Below, piece after piece: positions 44,312-53,091 of a DNA stretch of 64,000 nt. Origin of the DNA: Erysipelothrix anatis (GTDB lineage: Bacteria; Bacillota_I; Bacilli_A; Erysipelotrichales; Erysipelotrichaceae); NCBI RefSeq assembly GCF_009828745.1, contig NZ_WTSX01000004.1:110201-174200 (forward strand), read 5' to 3'. The notes beneath the pieces are model-generated. The model was not told where the DNA came from. It saw nothing but the letters and a program-made list of their open reading frames with translations, and did no database searches. A program made the position numbers and the translations under genes. Each line of letters starts with the position of its first letter. Position 1 is the stretch's first letter.

Positions 44312-45089
44312 GTTCTACCTCACCCATATTTCTAAATCGTTCATAACGGTGCTTTACAAGACTTGAACCACGCTTCTTCTTATACTTTGAAAGCGATTGA
44401 TAAAGTTTATCACCGATTTGTTGTGCTAATTCTTGGTTATCATCATGTTCCACAATGATATCGTCAATGATTCCCAGGGTTAGAAGGGCATCACTCGTGA
44501 TTTTCATATCATCAACAATTTCCTTTGCCTTCGATGCATCTTTATATAAAATCGAGGCGAAGCCTTCTGGCGAGAGTATGCTATAAATTGAATTTTCAAG
44601 CATCCATACTTCATTCGCAACAGCAAGTGCTAGTGCACCACCACTCCCTGCCTCACCAATAATAACCGCAATAATAGGAACTTCAAAGGTCATCATTTGC
44701 ATCAGATTTTGAGCAATTGCTTCCCCTTGTCCGCGTTCTTCTGCACCAATACCAGGATACGCTCCTGGTGTATCAATAAACGTTATAATTGGTCGTTTAA
44801 ACTTTTCAGCTTGTTTCATAAGACGAAGTGCTTTACGATACCCTTCCGGATGTACCATTCCAAAATTTGCTTTCAGGTTTTCCTCGGTATCACGCCCTTT
44901 AACAACACCAATCACAGTGACTGGCATATCTTTGAGCATGCCAATACCGCCTTTAATGGCTGAGTCATCACCAAAGTAGCGATCACCATGAAATTCCATA
45001 AAATCTGTAAGAATGGTATCGAAAATTGTTTGTGTGTTAATTCTATTCTTTGAACGCGCGCGTTCAACTTTTTCCCATGCAGTCGTCAT
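44298..45089 (-). CDS. accA: Acetyl-CoA carboxylase carboxyltransferase alpha subunit
   Basis: A 263-residue half of the carboxyltransferase that moves CO2 from carboxybiotin to acetyl-CoA. TPGAYPGIGAEERGQGEAIA and IGEAGSGGALALAVAN are typical crotonase-fold signatures. It is shorter than the proteobacterial version (about 319), as is usual in Firmicutes. It starts one base after accD. Confidence 0.95.
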   Translation of the reverse strand: MTTAWEKVERARSKNRINTQTIFDTILTDFMEFHGDRYFGDDSAIKGGIGMLKDMPVTVIGVVKGRDTEENLKANFGMVHPEGYRKALRLMKQAEKFKRPIITFIDTPGAYPGIGAEERGQGEAIAQNLMQMMTFEVPIIAVIIGEAGSGGALALAVANEVWMLENSIYSILSPEGFASILYKDASKAKEIVDDMKITSDALLTLGIIDDIIVEHDDNQELAQQIGDKLYQSLSKYKKKRGSSLVKHRYERFRNMGEVEHGNK

Positions 45090-45090
45090 G

Positions 45091-45939
45091 TTACTTACCG
45101 TGAATGCTTAGTATTTTTACGAGTTCTTGTTTCATATCATGACGTGATACGATTGCATCCACAAATCCCTTCTCTAATAAAAACTCAGATTTTTGAAACC
45201 CTTCTGGTAATGGTTGTTTCAATGTTTGTTCAATCACCCGCGGTCCTGCAAAACCAATAAGTGCTTTAGGTTCTGCAAGAATGATATCTGCAAGCATGGC
45301 AAAACTAGCAGTAACACCACCCGTAGTCGGGTCTGTTAAGACATTAATAAATAAGCCGCCATTATCTTGAAAACGGCCGACAGCTCCACTTGTTTTTGCC
45401 ATTTGCATCAGACTGAGCATCCCTTCTTGCATCCGTGCGCCACCAGAGGCACTAAATACAATGACAGGTTTCTTTTGTTGCATACCGCGTTCAAAGGCAC
45501 GTGTCACTTTTTCTCCAACAACAGTTCCCATTGATCCCATGAGAAAATTTGAATCCATAATGACTGCAATTACTTCATGATTGCCAAGGGTTGCTTCTCC
45601 GCAGACAACCGCATCATAGACTCCTTGTTTTGAATTTAAGTCGTCCAACTTAGAAGCGTATCCTGGAAAATTCAGAGGATCTTTTGATTTAACCCGATGG
45701 TTAAATACTCGAAAACTATCAAAGGTCATTTGCACGCGTGACGCTGCATGCATACGATAATGATGGTCGCACGCAGGACATACCCAACGATTATTCTGAA
45801 TTACTTCTAGTAACTGAGTTTTTTCGCATTTAGGACATTTGTCATACATGCCATCCGGAACCTCGATTGACGCAGATAAATATTCAGGATTTTTTATTGC
45901 GTCTACTTTTGATTTTTTATCTTTTAAGTTTTTAAACAT
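45091..45939 (-). CDS. accD: Acetyl-CoA carboxylase carboxyltransferase beta subunit
   Basis: A 282-residue partner of AccA. The N-terminal zinc ribbon has CPKC and CPAC pairs (about residues 35-57), followed by the crotonase-like domain with SASGGARMQEGMLSLMQMAKT and TDPTTGGVTASFA. It overlaps accC by 8 bases, and AccD-AccA adjacency supports tetramer assembly. Confidence 0.95.
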   Translation of the reverse strand: MFKNLKDKKSKVDAIKNPEYLSASIEVPDGMYDKCPKCEKTQLLEVIQNNRWVCPACDHHYRMHAASRVQMTFDSFRVFNHRVKSKDPLNFPGYASKLDDLNSKQGVYDAVVCGEATLGNHEVIAVIMDSNFLMGSMGTVVGEKVTRAFERGMQQKKPVIVFSASGGARMQEGMLSLMQMAKTSGAVGRFQDNGGLFINVLTDPTTGGVTASFAMLADIILAEPKALIGFAGPRVIEQTLKQPLPEGFQKSEFLLEKGFVDAIVSRHDMKQELVKILSIHGK

Positions 45940-47293
45940 GTTTATCTCCCTTCAATAGTGTCTGAACTAATGTCGTATCATACACATTGTCTTGGAATTT
46001 TTGATTGAGAAGGATTTCGAGTTGGAAGTCCACATTAGTTTTAATGCCATCCAAGTCAATTTCCTCTAGGCAACGAATTGCTTTCTCCATTGCTTCATCA
46101 CGATTGCTTCCGTGTACAATTACTTTCGCAATCATTGAATCGTAGAATGGAAGAATTTTATACCCTTGGTACACAAACGAGTCAATACGAACACCATTTC
46201 CACCTGGGAAATGAAGCCCATTCAACGTTCCTGCCATAGGTCTAAAGCCTTGATCAGGATCTTCTGCATTGACACGAATCTCAATAGCATGGCCGTTTGT
46301 CTTCAGGTCTGATTGCTTAAATGAGAGCGGCTTTCCTTCAGCAATTCGAATTTGTTCTTTTACAATATCCACGCCGGTTATTAATTCGGTAACTGGATGT
46401 TCCACTTGAATCCGGGTATTCATCTCAATAAAGTAAAAATTTTCGTCTTTATCCATAATAAATTCCAACGTTCCTGCAGAGACGTATTGAACTTGTTTCG
46501 CAGCCTTTGTAGCGACATCATACAGTTTTTTCCGGGTCTTAGATGATAGGTTTTGAACCGGTGCTTCTTCAATCATTTTTTGGTTGTTGCGTTGAACCGA
46601 ACATTCACGTTCAAAAAGATGCACACTATTGCCATGCTTATCTCCTAGAATTTGAATTTCAATATGCCGGGGACCTTCTACAAATTTTTCGATATAGACG
46701 TCTGCATTATTGAATGCATTAAAAGCTTCTTGACGTGCTTGGTTAAAAGCATCTTCCAATAAAGAAGCATCATAACAAACACGCATGCCTTTACCACCAC
46801 CACCAGCCGTTGCCTTGATTAACACTGGATAACCGATTTCTTGTGCAACCTGATAAGCCTGCGCTAAATCATGAATCAACCCTTTTGATCCAGGCACAAT
46901 TGGTACTCCAGCAGCAATCATCGTTTCTCGGGCAGTTTGTTTATCGCCCATTTTGTCAATTAAGTCTGCACTGGGTCCGATAAAGGTAATTCCAACACGT
47001 TCACATGCACGGACAAAATCTGCATTTTCACTCAAAAAACCAAATCCAGGATGTATCGCCTGGACTTGAGTATTCACAGCAGCTTGTAGAATTGCGTTGT
47101 GATTTAAATATGAATTTTCAAGACGATGATCGCCAATACATATTGCCTCATCGGCTAACTTTACATGTAACGAATCACGGTCAACTGTTGCATAAACTGC
47201 CACTGTCTTGATGTTCAATTCGCGGCATGCACGAATAATTCGAACAGCAATTTCACCACGATTTGCGATTAAAACTTTTTGAATCATTGTCAT
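45932..47293 (-). CDS. accC: Acetyl-CoA carboxylase biotin carboxylase subunit
   Basis: A 453-residue ATP-grasp enzyme that carboxylates biotin on AccB. VLIANRGEIAVRIIRACREL opens the biotin carboxylase domain, KATAGGGGKGMR binds ATP, and the catalytic FIEMNTRIQVEHPVTE is intact. Its ATG overlaps the accB stop codon (ATGA). Confidence 0.97.
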   Translation of the reverse strand: MTMIQKVLIANRGEIAVRIIRACRELNIKTVAVYATVDRDSLHVKLADEAICIGDHRLENSYLNHNAILQAAVNTQVQAIHPGFGFLSENADFVRACERVGITFIGPSADLIDKMGDKQTARETMIAAGVPIVPGSKGLIHDLAQAYQVAQEIGYPVLIKATAGGGGKGMRVCYDASLLEDAFNQARQEAFNAFNNADVYIEKFVEGPRHIEIQILGDKHGNSVHLFERECSVQRNNQKMIEEAPVQNLSSKTRKKLYDVATKAAKQVQYVSAGTLEFIMDKDENFYFIEMNTRIQVEHPVTELITGVDIVKEQIRIAEGKPLSFKQSDLKTNGHAIEIRVNAEDPDQGFRPMAGTLNGLHFPGGNGVRIDSFVYQGYKILPFYDSMIAKVIVHGSNRDEAMEKAIRCLEEIDLDGIKTNVDFQLEILLNQKFQDNVYDTTLVQTLLKGDKHV

Positions 47294-47703
47294 TCAATTA
47301 CAAATAACGGTTGATCAAAGTCTACCGTAGCGCCTTCTGATACATAAATTTCTTTTACGACACCTGCTTGTGTCGCTTTGATTTCATTCATTACTTTCAT
47401 CGCTTCAATAATGCAAAGGATATCGCCAACCTTGACAGTTTGTCCTACTTTTACAAATTCAGGTGCATCTGGTGATGGTTTACTATAGTAAACACCGACT
47501 AACGGAGATGTCATCGCGTTGGTTGCAGATGTTGGTTCTGGATTAACTGGTGCAATCACTGCCGGAGCTGATGGCGATGGTATAAATGTATTTGTTACTG
47601 GTTTTTGTAATGCGATTTCAAAATCTTGATTTTTATAGGTTAAGGACTCAAGTCCTGATGTTTCTAAAATGTCTATTAATTGCTTGATATCATCAATGTT
47701 CAT
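47290..47703 (-). CDS. accB: Biotin carboxyl carrier protein of acetyl-CoA carboxylase
   Basis: A 137-residue carrier. A Pro/Ala-rich linker (about residues 35-65) precedes the biotinyl domain, where Lys103 in EAMKVMNEI is the biotinylation site. It is the first gene of accB-C-D-A-fabH. The promoter shares a FabT-like box with divergent fabV. Confidence 0.95.
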   Translation of the reverse strand: MNIDDIKQLIDILETSGLESLTYKNQDFEIALQKPVTNTFIPSPSAPAVIAPVNPEPTSATNAMTSPLVGVYYSKPSPDAPEFVKVGQTVKVGDILCIIEAMKVMNEIKATQAGVVKEIYVSEGATVDFDQPLFVIE

Positions 47704-47722
47704 AATTTACCTCCAAACAAAT

Positions 47723-47739
47723 AGTTTGATATTCAAACT
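47723..47739. promoter_or_regulatory. FabT-like operator between accB and fabV
   Basis: AGTTTGATATTCAAACT, a palindrome broken only at its centre (19 bases if the flanking T/A are counted). It overlaps the fabV -35 box and lies directly downstream of the accB -10 box, so one site could control both directions. It matches the 43298 site at 16 of 17 positions. Confidence 0.78.
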
Positions 47740-47754
47740 AAATGATAATATAAT
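47726..47754 (+). promoter_or_regulatory. fabV promoter
   Basis: TTGATA (47726-47731), 17-base spacer, TATAAT (47749-47754); the -35 box lies inside the FabT-like palindrome. Confidence 0.75.
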
Positions 47755-47770
47755 GATTTTTGTAAGTCAA
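47742..47770 (-). promoter_or_regulatory. accB-C-D-A-fabH promoter
   Basis: On the minus strand TTGACT (47770-47765), 17-base spacer, TATCAT (47747-47742). It is interleaved with the fabV promoter; the FabT-like box sits at its transcription start. Confidence 0.75.
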
Positions 47771-47788
47771 CAAAGGAGAATCGTGTTT

Positions 47789-48946
47789 ATGATGACAATC
47801 AAATCGTTAATTCGCGATAATATCGCACTCAACGCCCACCCAGAAGGGTGTTTCCAAAACATTAAAAATCAAATTAAAGAAGTTCAAAATCTTCCAAATA
47901 TCACAGAAAAATCACTCAATGTTCTGATAATCGGTGGAAGTTCGGGCTATGGGTTAGCAACCCGTATAGCCTTAACATTCAATGCTCATGCCTATACTTA
48001 CAACGTCAGTTTTGAGCGTGGCCCTAAAGGTCGTAGCACTGGAAGTGCTGGTTACTACAACAATACTGCTTTCGCTACATTGGCACAGGAAAATGGGTAT
48101 GCGTCCGATGATTTGAACGCTGATGCGTTTAGCCATGAAACGAAACAAAAAGTTATTGCTGATTTTGTAGAAGCTGGTCGCAAAATTGATTTAGTCGTCT
48201 ATTCAGTTGCTAGTGGTATTCGCATTCATCCCGATACCCAAGAGAAATTTGTATCAACATTAAAACCCATTGGTACGCCTTTTGAAGGATATTCAATCGA
48301 TATTGCGAAAGAGACACTGTTCCAAGAATCATTACAGCCAGCAACATCTGAAGAGATCGAGAATACACGAGTTGTTATGGGTGGTGATGACTACGAACTT
48401 TGGATTGATGCGCTCCTAGAAGCCAATCTTCTAAACGACAACGCTAAAGTTGTAACCTACACATACGTCGGTTCTGAAGTCACGTATCCTATTTACAAGG
48501 ATGGTACTATCGGAAACGCCAAACGAGACTTAGAACGCGCTAATGCTGCAATTAATAAAAAGCTTCAACCGATCCATGGTGAAGCTATTATTTCTGCATC
48601 GAAAACTGTTGTAACCAAGGCGTCTGTATTCATTCCAACTGTTGCCTTGTATGCAAGTGCATTGTTTAAAGTCATGAAAACAAAGCAAACACATGAGTCG
48701 ATCACAATGCATAAATACCGTTTGTACAAAGATATGATTTATGGAAATCAAGCGATTGTTGATGCGGATGGGCTCTATCGTTTAGACGCGTATGAGCTAG
48801 ACGCTGCAACCCAACTAGATGTACAGGCCATTTTAAATGACGTTACAGCAGAAAACTTTAAATCCATCACGGATTTCGAACAATTTAAGCATGATTTTTT
48901 AGCACTTAATGGCTTCGACCTTTCTGATGTTGACTACCAAAAATAA
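47789..48946 (+). CDS. fabV: Trans-2-enoyl-ACP/CoA reductase FabV
   Basis: A 385-residue NADH-dependent enoyl reductase that completes each elongation cycle. IGGSSGYGLATRI is the cofactor site and IYKDGTIGNAK gives the FabV-specific Tyr-X8-Lys active motif. It stands in for FabI or FabK, neither of which is seen here; FabV enzymes are commonly triclosan-insensitive. The ATG at 47789 follows AAAGGAG. It is divergent from accB and shares its FabT-like operator, so it is very probably co-regulated with the pathway. Confidence 0.93.
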   Translation: MMTIKSLIRDNIALNAHPEGCFQNIKNQIKEVQNLPNITEKSLNVLIIGGSSGYGLATRIALTFNAHAYTYNVSFERGPKGRSTGSAGYYNNTAFATLAQENGYASDDLNADAFSHETKQKVIADFVEAGRKIDLVVYSVASGIRIHPDTQEKFVSTLKPIGTPFEGYSIDIAKETLFQESLQPATSEEIENTRVVMGGDDYELWIDALLEANLLNDNAKVVTYTYVGSEVTYPIYKDGTIGNAKRDLERANAAINKKLQPIHGEAIISASKTVVTKASVFIPTVALYASALFKVMKTKQTHESITMHKYRLYKDMIYGNQAIVDADGLYRLDAYELDAATQLDVQAILNDVTAENFKSITDFEQFKHDFLALNGFDLSDVDYQK

Positions 48947-48970
48947 AAGGCTCCTTGCGGAGCCCTTTTT
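48945..48970. terminator. Bidirectional terminator
   Basis: AAAAGGCTCC-TTGC-GGAGCC with T-run, between fabV and the convergent mscS gene. Confidence 0.85.
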
Positions 48971-49802
48971 ACTGTTTAAGATGAACTGTTTGTGTATTAT
49001 ATGGCATTGCGATGCCTTTTTCATCCAGCGCATTTTTTATATCTTTGCGCATACGGCGTTCAATCTCATAATTCTTGCCTGCTTCGGTTTTAACACTAAC
49101 ACGAACTTTAATAGCACTTTGAGCGAAGTCAACGATACCAATAACCTCAACCGGCGTAAGTGCACCCTCATAATTCATTGGAACTACAATGTCCTGTAAA
49201 GTTGAAATGATGGAATCTGTACTCATTTCATAAGGCATCGGAATATCAACATAAGCATTCATATACTCTTTTGAGTAATTAACGATAACTTTAATTTCAC
49301 CGTTGGGAATGGTAATAACTTCACCTGTTAAACCATTACGCAAAATCGTCGACAATAGTGTTACTTCAACGACTTCTCCAACAGAATCTTCGATTTTTAC
49401 TACATCGCCGATTACGTATTGATTTTCTGTAAGAATTAAGAATCCAGATATCGTATCACGTACAACCTCTTGTGCACCCAAACCAACTGCAACACCGACT
49501 GCAGAACCAATTGCGAGTAACGGAGCAATTGAGATGTTGAAAATTTCCAGCATGAATGTAAATGCAATGACATAGAGAATGTAGCGGATAATTTTCGCGA
49601 TTAATTGGTAAATTGTGCGCTTGTTTATATCAATTCGACGTTCATTGGCAATGCGATCAATCGCACTTTCAATCGCCCGATTAATGACCCACACCCCAAA
49701 GAATAAGATTGCGGTCGCAATAACACGTTGTGCAAATGGCGACGAGATATATCCCCATAACGATGTAACATTATCAACTTCAGTTTTGAATTCTGGTGAC
49801 AT
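48969..49802 (-). CDS. mscS: Small-conductance mechanosensitive channel (MscS family)
   Basis: A 277-residue membrane channel that releases solutes under hypo-osmotic shock. Three N-terminal membrane helices are followed by the pore helix (LLAIGSAVGVAVGLGAQEVVRDTISGFLIL) and the beta domain VGEVVEVTLLSTILRNGLTGEVITIPNGEI. AGGAGG precedes the ATG. It is encoded 9 bases after the YihY-type gene, probably as one transcript. Confidence 0.92.
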   Translation of the reverse strand: MSPEFKTEVDNVTSLWGYISSPFAQRVIATAILFFGVWVINRAIESAIDRIANERRIDINKRTIYQLIAKIIRYILYVIAFTFMLEIFNISIAPLLAIGSAVGVAVGLGAQEVVRDTISGFLILTENQYVIGDVVKIEDSVGEVVEVTLLSTILRNGLTGEVITIPNGEIKVIVNYSKEYMNAYVDIPMPYEMSTDSIISTLQDIVVPMNYEGALTPVEVIGIVDFAQSAIKVRVSVKTEAGKNYEIERRMRKDIKNALDEKGIAMPYNTQTVHLKQ

Positions 49803-49811
49803 AACTACCTC

Positions 49812-50600
49812 CTAAAACTTAGTTAAGAATCGGATAAGGCGATTCTTTTCTGGCAATTCTGATTCATTGTCTCTAAAGACATAATTGATGCTATAACCAA
49901 AGAAAATAATCCAAGCAATAAACCATCCTGAGATTAATAAAATCATTATAGATGCTAGCGGACCATAAATGGTTTGATAATTCGTAAAGCGATTAATATA
50001 AACGAAGAATAGTTGCCCTAAAAGCAATAATATTAATGCTGCTATAATAGCGCCTGGAAGTACCTCCCGCCACTTTGTGTAGCGAAAAGACATCAGACGG
50101 TAAAAAACCATAAAGAAGCCAATGACCAATGGAATGACAAAAAGTTTGTATGAGAAGTCAAAGAATCCCATAACCAACCCCACACTTGCAACTCCAACTA
50201 AAATCAGCAAGAAATAAGCAACCGATAGCCCACGAAGTAACCATCCATTAACCGATACTTGATCTTGCTCACTGCTCAGAATTAGAAATGAGTAGATACT
50301 TTTGGACCCAACCCATACACTCGCCGCAAACAATGTAATTAAGAGTCCCAAATTATCAAAGTTAGAAGCTGAGATATAAAGTACAAACGGCTCAATTAAG
50401 TCTTTCGGTATATAACGTTGTAGAAATGAAATAAGTTGTTCTACTGGGACAACATATTTCCCAATAAAAACAACCGCTAAAATTAAAATGGGAGCGATCC
50501 CAACGATTAGTGAATAAGCAAATGCATATGTGAAGAGTGTTCCTTCATTTGATGACATCATTGTAAACAATGCCTTTAGATTTTTTCGATATTTTTTCAT
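49812..50600 (-). CDS. YihY/virulence factor BrkB family membrane protein
   Basis: A 262-residue protein with six hydrophobic segments and the YihY/BrkB pattern: FAYSLIVGIAPILIL near the N-terminus, FAASVWVGSKSIYSF centrally, and TNYQTIYGPLASIMILLISGWFIAWIIFFG near the end. The older ribonuclease BN name is not valid. The function is unknown. It is probably co-transcribed with mscS. The start follows GGGA weakly (AGGGACTCTT). Confidence 0.86.
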   Translation of the reverse strand: MKKYRKNLKALFTMMSSNEGTLFTYAFAYSLIVGIAPILILAVVFIGKYVVPVEQLISFLQRYIPKDLIEPFVLYISASNFDNLGLLITLFAASVWVGSKSIYSFLILSSEQDQVSVNGWLLRGLSVAYFLLILVGVASVGLVMGFFDFSYKLFVIPLVIGFFMVFYRLMSFRYTKWREVLPGAIIAALILLLLGQLFFVYINRFTNYQTIYGPLASIMILLISGWFIAWIIFFGYSINYVFRDNESELPEKNRLIRFLTKF

Positions 50601-50697
50601 AAGAGTCCCTCATTCTTATCATAACAAAAAACGTGGCAATGTTTCCACTATGTGAGGGGATGATTCGTTACAGTTTTCTATAGACCCTATTATAAGT

Positions 50698-50730
50698 AAA
50701 AAAACCGCAATTATTTGAAGTTGCGGTTTT
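50698..50730 (-). terminator. Terminator of the surface-protein gene
   Basis: AAAACCGCAA pairs with TTGCGGTTTT around a loop of about 10 bases; T-run on the minus strand. Confidence 0.8.
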
Positions 50731-50747
50731 CTATTTATTTGTGACTA

Positions 50748-52985
50748 TTAATGTTTTGGACGACGTTTCATCCGTGATGTGAGCATCATGGCAAAACCAC
50801 CCACTATCAAGATCCATCCATAATTATTATCCGCCAATCCTGTTTCTGGTAACACCGGTTTAGGATTTAATGTATTTGTGATGTTGAAGCCTTCGATCCG
50901 TGTTATATAGCCTGCAACAGCATCCTCACGAACTGAATACTCAATACTTCGTTCTCCTGAAAATTTTGGTAAATTCGCAAATTCATAGTACCAAACATCA
51001 CCGGCTTTAGACCACACAGGTTTAACATTTTGAACCTCTTTACCATCAGCATATAGGCGTACTGTAATAGCATGAGGACGTTGTCCTGATTGATTGGATT
51101 GATCAACCCATGTTTTCGTTCCTTGAATTGAAATCAATTCAAGCGGCGGTTTCACGAGCGTATTCGTAATATTGAAGTCTGTGATATTTGTTTCATAACC
51201 CGGTACCGTATCCTCGCTTACAGTATAGATAATTGTTTGAGTGCCATTCATTTTCGGAAGACCCTTAAACGTATAGCTCCACACATCACCTACTTTAACC
51301 CATGTCGGTGTAACATTTGTTACCTCAGTACCATCTGCATACAAGCGTACAGTAATTGCTTCAGGGCGTAGTGAACTTTGACCATCAACCCATGTTTTGG
51401 TTCCATTGATTGATACAAGTTCTATCGGTGGTTCAATTTTCGTGTTTGTAATATCGAGTCCTGTTTGTGTTGTTTGATAACCCGGTACCGCATCTTCTGT
51501 AACGGTATAGGTAATATTTTCACCTTCATGGGTTTTCGGAACATCCTTAAATGTATAAGTCCATACATCACCTGCTTTGGTCCAGATTGGTGTAACATTC
51601 GTTACCTCAGTTCCATCTGCAAACAAGCGTACAGTAATTGCTTCAGGGCGTAGCGGGCTTTCACCATCAACCCATGTCTTGGTACCACTAATTGAAATAA
51701 GCTCTACCGGTGGTACGATTTTCTCGTTCTCCACCGTCAATTCGAAGACACCATTAGCAATCAGTAAATCATTAGGTATCGCAATTGGGCTTTCCAGCAG
51801 TAGATAGCCATCTGGTGCAACGGTTTCTTCTAACGTATAATCATCCTTCAATAAGTCAGCAAACGATACGACACCATTCACATCCGATGTACTCGTTGCC
51901 ATGATTTGATTGGTTCGGTTTCGTGTCAGTGTAAACGTTGCACCTTCAAGCGGGTTGCCTTGTGCATCAACTTTCAGTAGTTTGATTCCGTGGTTGTACC
52001 CATTTGCTCCACCACCTGCGGAATAATAAACAGTATTTCGAACCACTTCTTTAATGATGACATCTGTATCCTCAAGTTTGGCATAGTTTTCGAATTTTTC
52101 ATCAGTCACAGGTTGATAAGAAATCGACGTAATATATTGAACCATGTATTCATCAGAATTCAATATTTTCCCAAAATCAATACTAAAGGAGCGGTTGTCA
52201 TCGCCAAATTTGATCTCGAAATCTGCCGTCACATCAACACCATTATCCATACGCCATACACCTTGAGCATCGAGGATCCAATCACCTTTTAAGATCTTAA
52301 ACGATGACAACTCATAGTCTAAGCCAGCTGTTCGTAATTCATCATAAACAACAGCAGCATTGAAAGTTCCACCTGATGGATTAATACGCAGAATGTTTTG
52401 GATTTGAGTACCTTCTTCGTTTAAGAACCAGTTATACTTCGAGAATTTTTCGTTTGGATCATCGCTATTATGTTCAATTTCGATTGTCCCTCCGGAAATA
52501 ACCTCACCATTAATATCAATATCAATTTGAACTGTCTCCCCAACCTGAGTTGTGGTTGTATCAATCCGTGTGAAGAATTCCAATGATCCTGAGATGTTCG
52601 AATTTTTTTCGATGTAATCTGTATATACGAGCTCTGCTGTTTTTGTTAGTGGATTGACGGTAGCATACGCAACAATGTTCCCCAGGCTATCTTTCATTTC
52701 GAATTTATTATTTCCTTCAAACTTAAGAGCATCGGGTAGTTTAATGTTTGTATAGTCTCCTTTTTTTCCGATGTTATTAGGAATTTTAAAGTCCAACGCA
52801 AACTTAATAACTGTATACTGATTTGCTGAACCAATGGCTTCCCCTTTTTCATTGGTTACTTTTGCATTCAATATTTCTAACGCAATTTCTTTACGATCAA
52901 CCGCCTCAATCGGTTGAATCACTGGTGCAAGTGACAGCATAATACTGACAACAATCACCATTACAATACTTAATTTTCGTTTCAT
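50748..52985 (-). CDS. LPxTG-anchored surface protein with SpaA and Cna-B domains
   Basis: A 745-residue cell-wall protein. Signal peptide 1-28; N-terminal adhesin-like region 30-325 (collagen-adhesin type, with NYAKLEDTDVIIKEVVRN closing it); SpaA/prealbumin-like domain 334-424, with Lys338 and Glu386/387 as likely isopeptide partners; three Cna-B repeats of exactly 94 residues at 427-520, 521-614 and 615-708; then LPETG (712-716), a membrane helix and a basic tail. Sortase would link it to peptidoglycan. The repeats act as a stalk. The start follows GGGGAG. The adjacent sigma factor gene may control it. The ligand is unknown. Confidence 0.92.
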   Translation of the reverse strand: MKRKLSIVMVIVVSIMLSLAPVIQPIEAVDRKEIALEILNAKVTNEKGEAIGSANQYTVIKFALDFKIPNNIGKKGDYTNIKLPDALKFEGNNKFEMKDSLGNIVAYATVNPLTKTAELVYTDYIEKNSNISGSLEFFTRIDTTTTQVGETVQIDIDINGEVISGGTIEIEHNSDDPNEKFSKYNWFLNEEGTQIQNILRINPSGGTFNAAVVYDELRTAGLDYELSSFKILKGDWILDAQGVWRMDNGVDVTADFEIKFGDDNRSFSIDFGKILNSDEYMVQYITSISYQPVTDEKFENYAKLEDTDVIIKEVVRNTVYYSAGGGANGYNHGIKLLKVDAQGNPLEGATFTLTRNRTNQIMATSTSDVNGVVSFADLLKDDYTLEETVAPDGYLLLESPIAIPNDLLIANGVFELTVENEKIVPPVELISISGTKTWVDGESPLRPEAITVRLFADGTEVTNVTPIWTKAGDVWTYTFKDVPKTHEGENITYTVTEDAVPGYQTTQTGLDITNTKIEPPIELVSINGTKTWVDGQSSLRPEAITVRLYADGTEVTNVTPTWVKVGDVWSYTFKGLPKMNGTQTIIYTVSEDTVPGYETNITDFNITNTLVKPPLELISIQGTKTWVDQSNQSGQRPHAITVRLYADGKEVQNVKPVWSKAGDVWYYEFANLPKFSGERSIEYSVREDAVAGYITRIEGFNITNTLNPKPVLPETGLADNNYGWILIVGGFAMMLTSRMKRRPKH
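50862..51707 (-). repeat. Three tandem 282-bp Cna-B repeats
   Basis: Three in-frame copies of a 94-residue unit (GTKTWVD ... RPEAITVRL ... DGTEVTNVTP ... GDVW ... NITNT). Copies 1 and 2 are closest to each other; copy 3 has a 3-residue insertion (SNQS) balanced elsewhere. Such repeats may vary in number between strains. Confidence 0.85.
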
Positions 52986-53007
52986 GTTTTCAAGCTCCCC
53001 TCTGATT

Positions 53008-53025
53008 GATTATCCGTTTTACGGT
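53008..53025. promoter_or_regulatory. Inverted repeat upstream of the surface-protein gene
   Basis: CCGTTT-TACGGT-AAACGG, 6-bp arms, 23 bases before the start codon of the LPxTG protein gene. It could be an operator or an RNA hairpin in the leader. Confidence 0.35.
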
Positions 53026-53091
53026 AAACGGAAGACTCTCTCACTTAATACAACGAATCAGCCCTCCAAAAGTTTTAAAACTTTCAAAATA

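Noticed and set aside
53068..53085. Palindrome AAAGTTTTAAAACTTT after the sigma gene
   Set aside because: Only A/T-rich pairs with a 4-base T-run; too weak to call as a terminator or operator with confidence.
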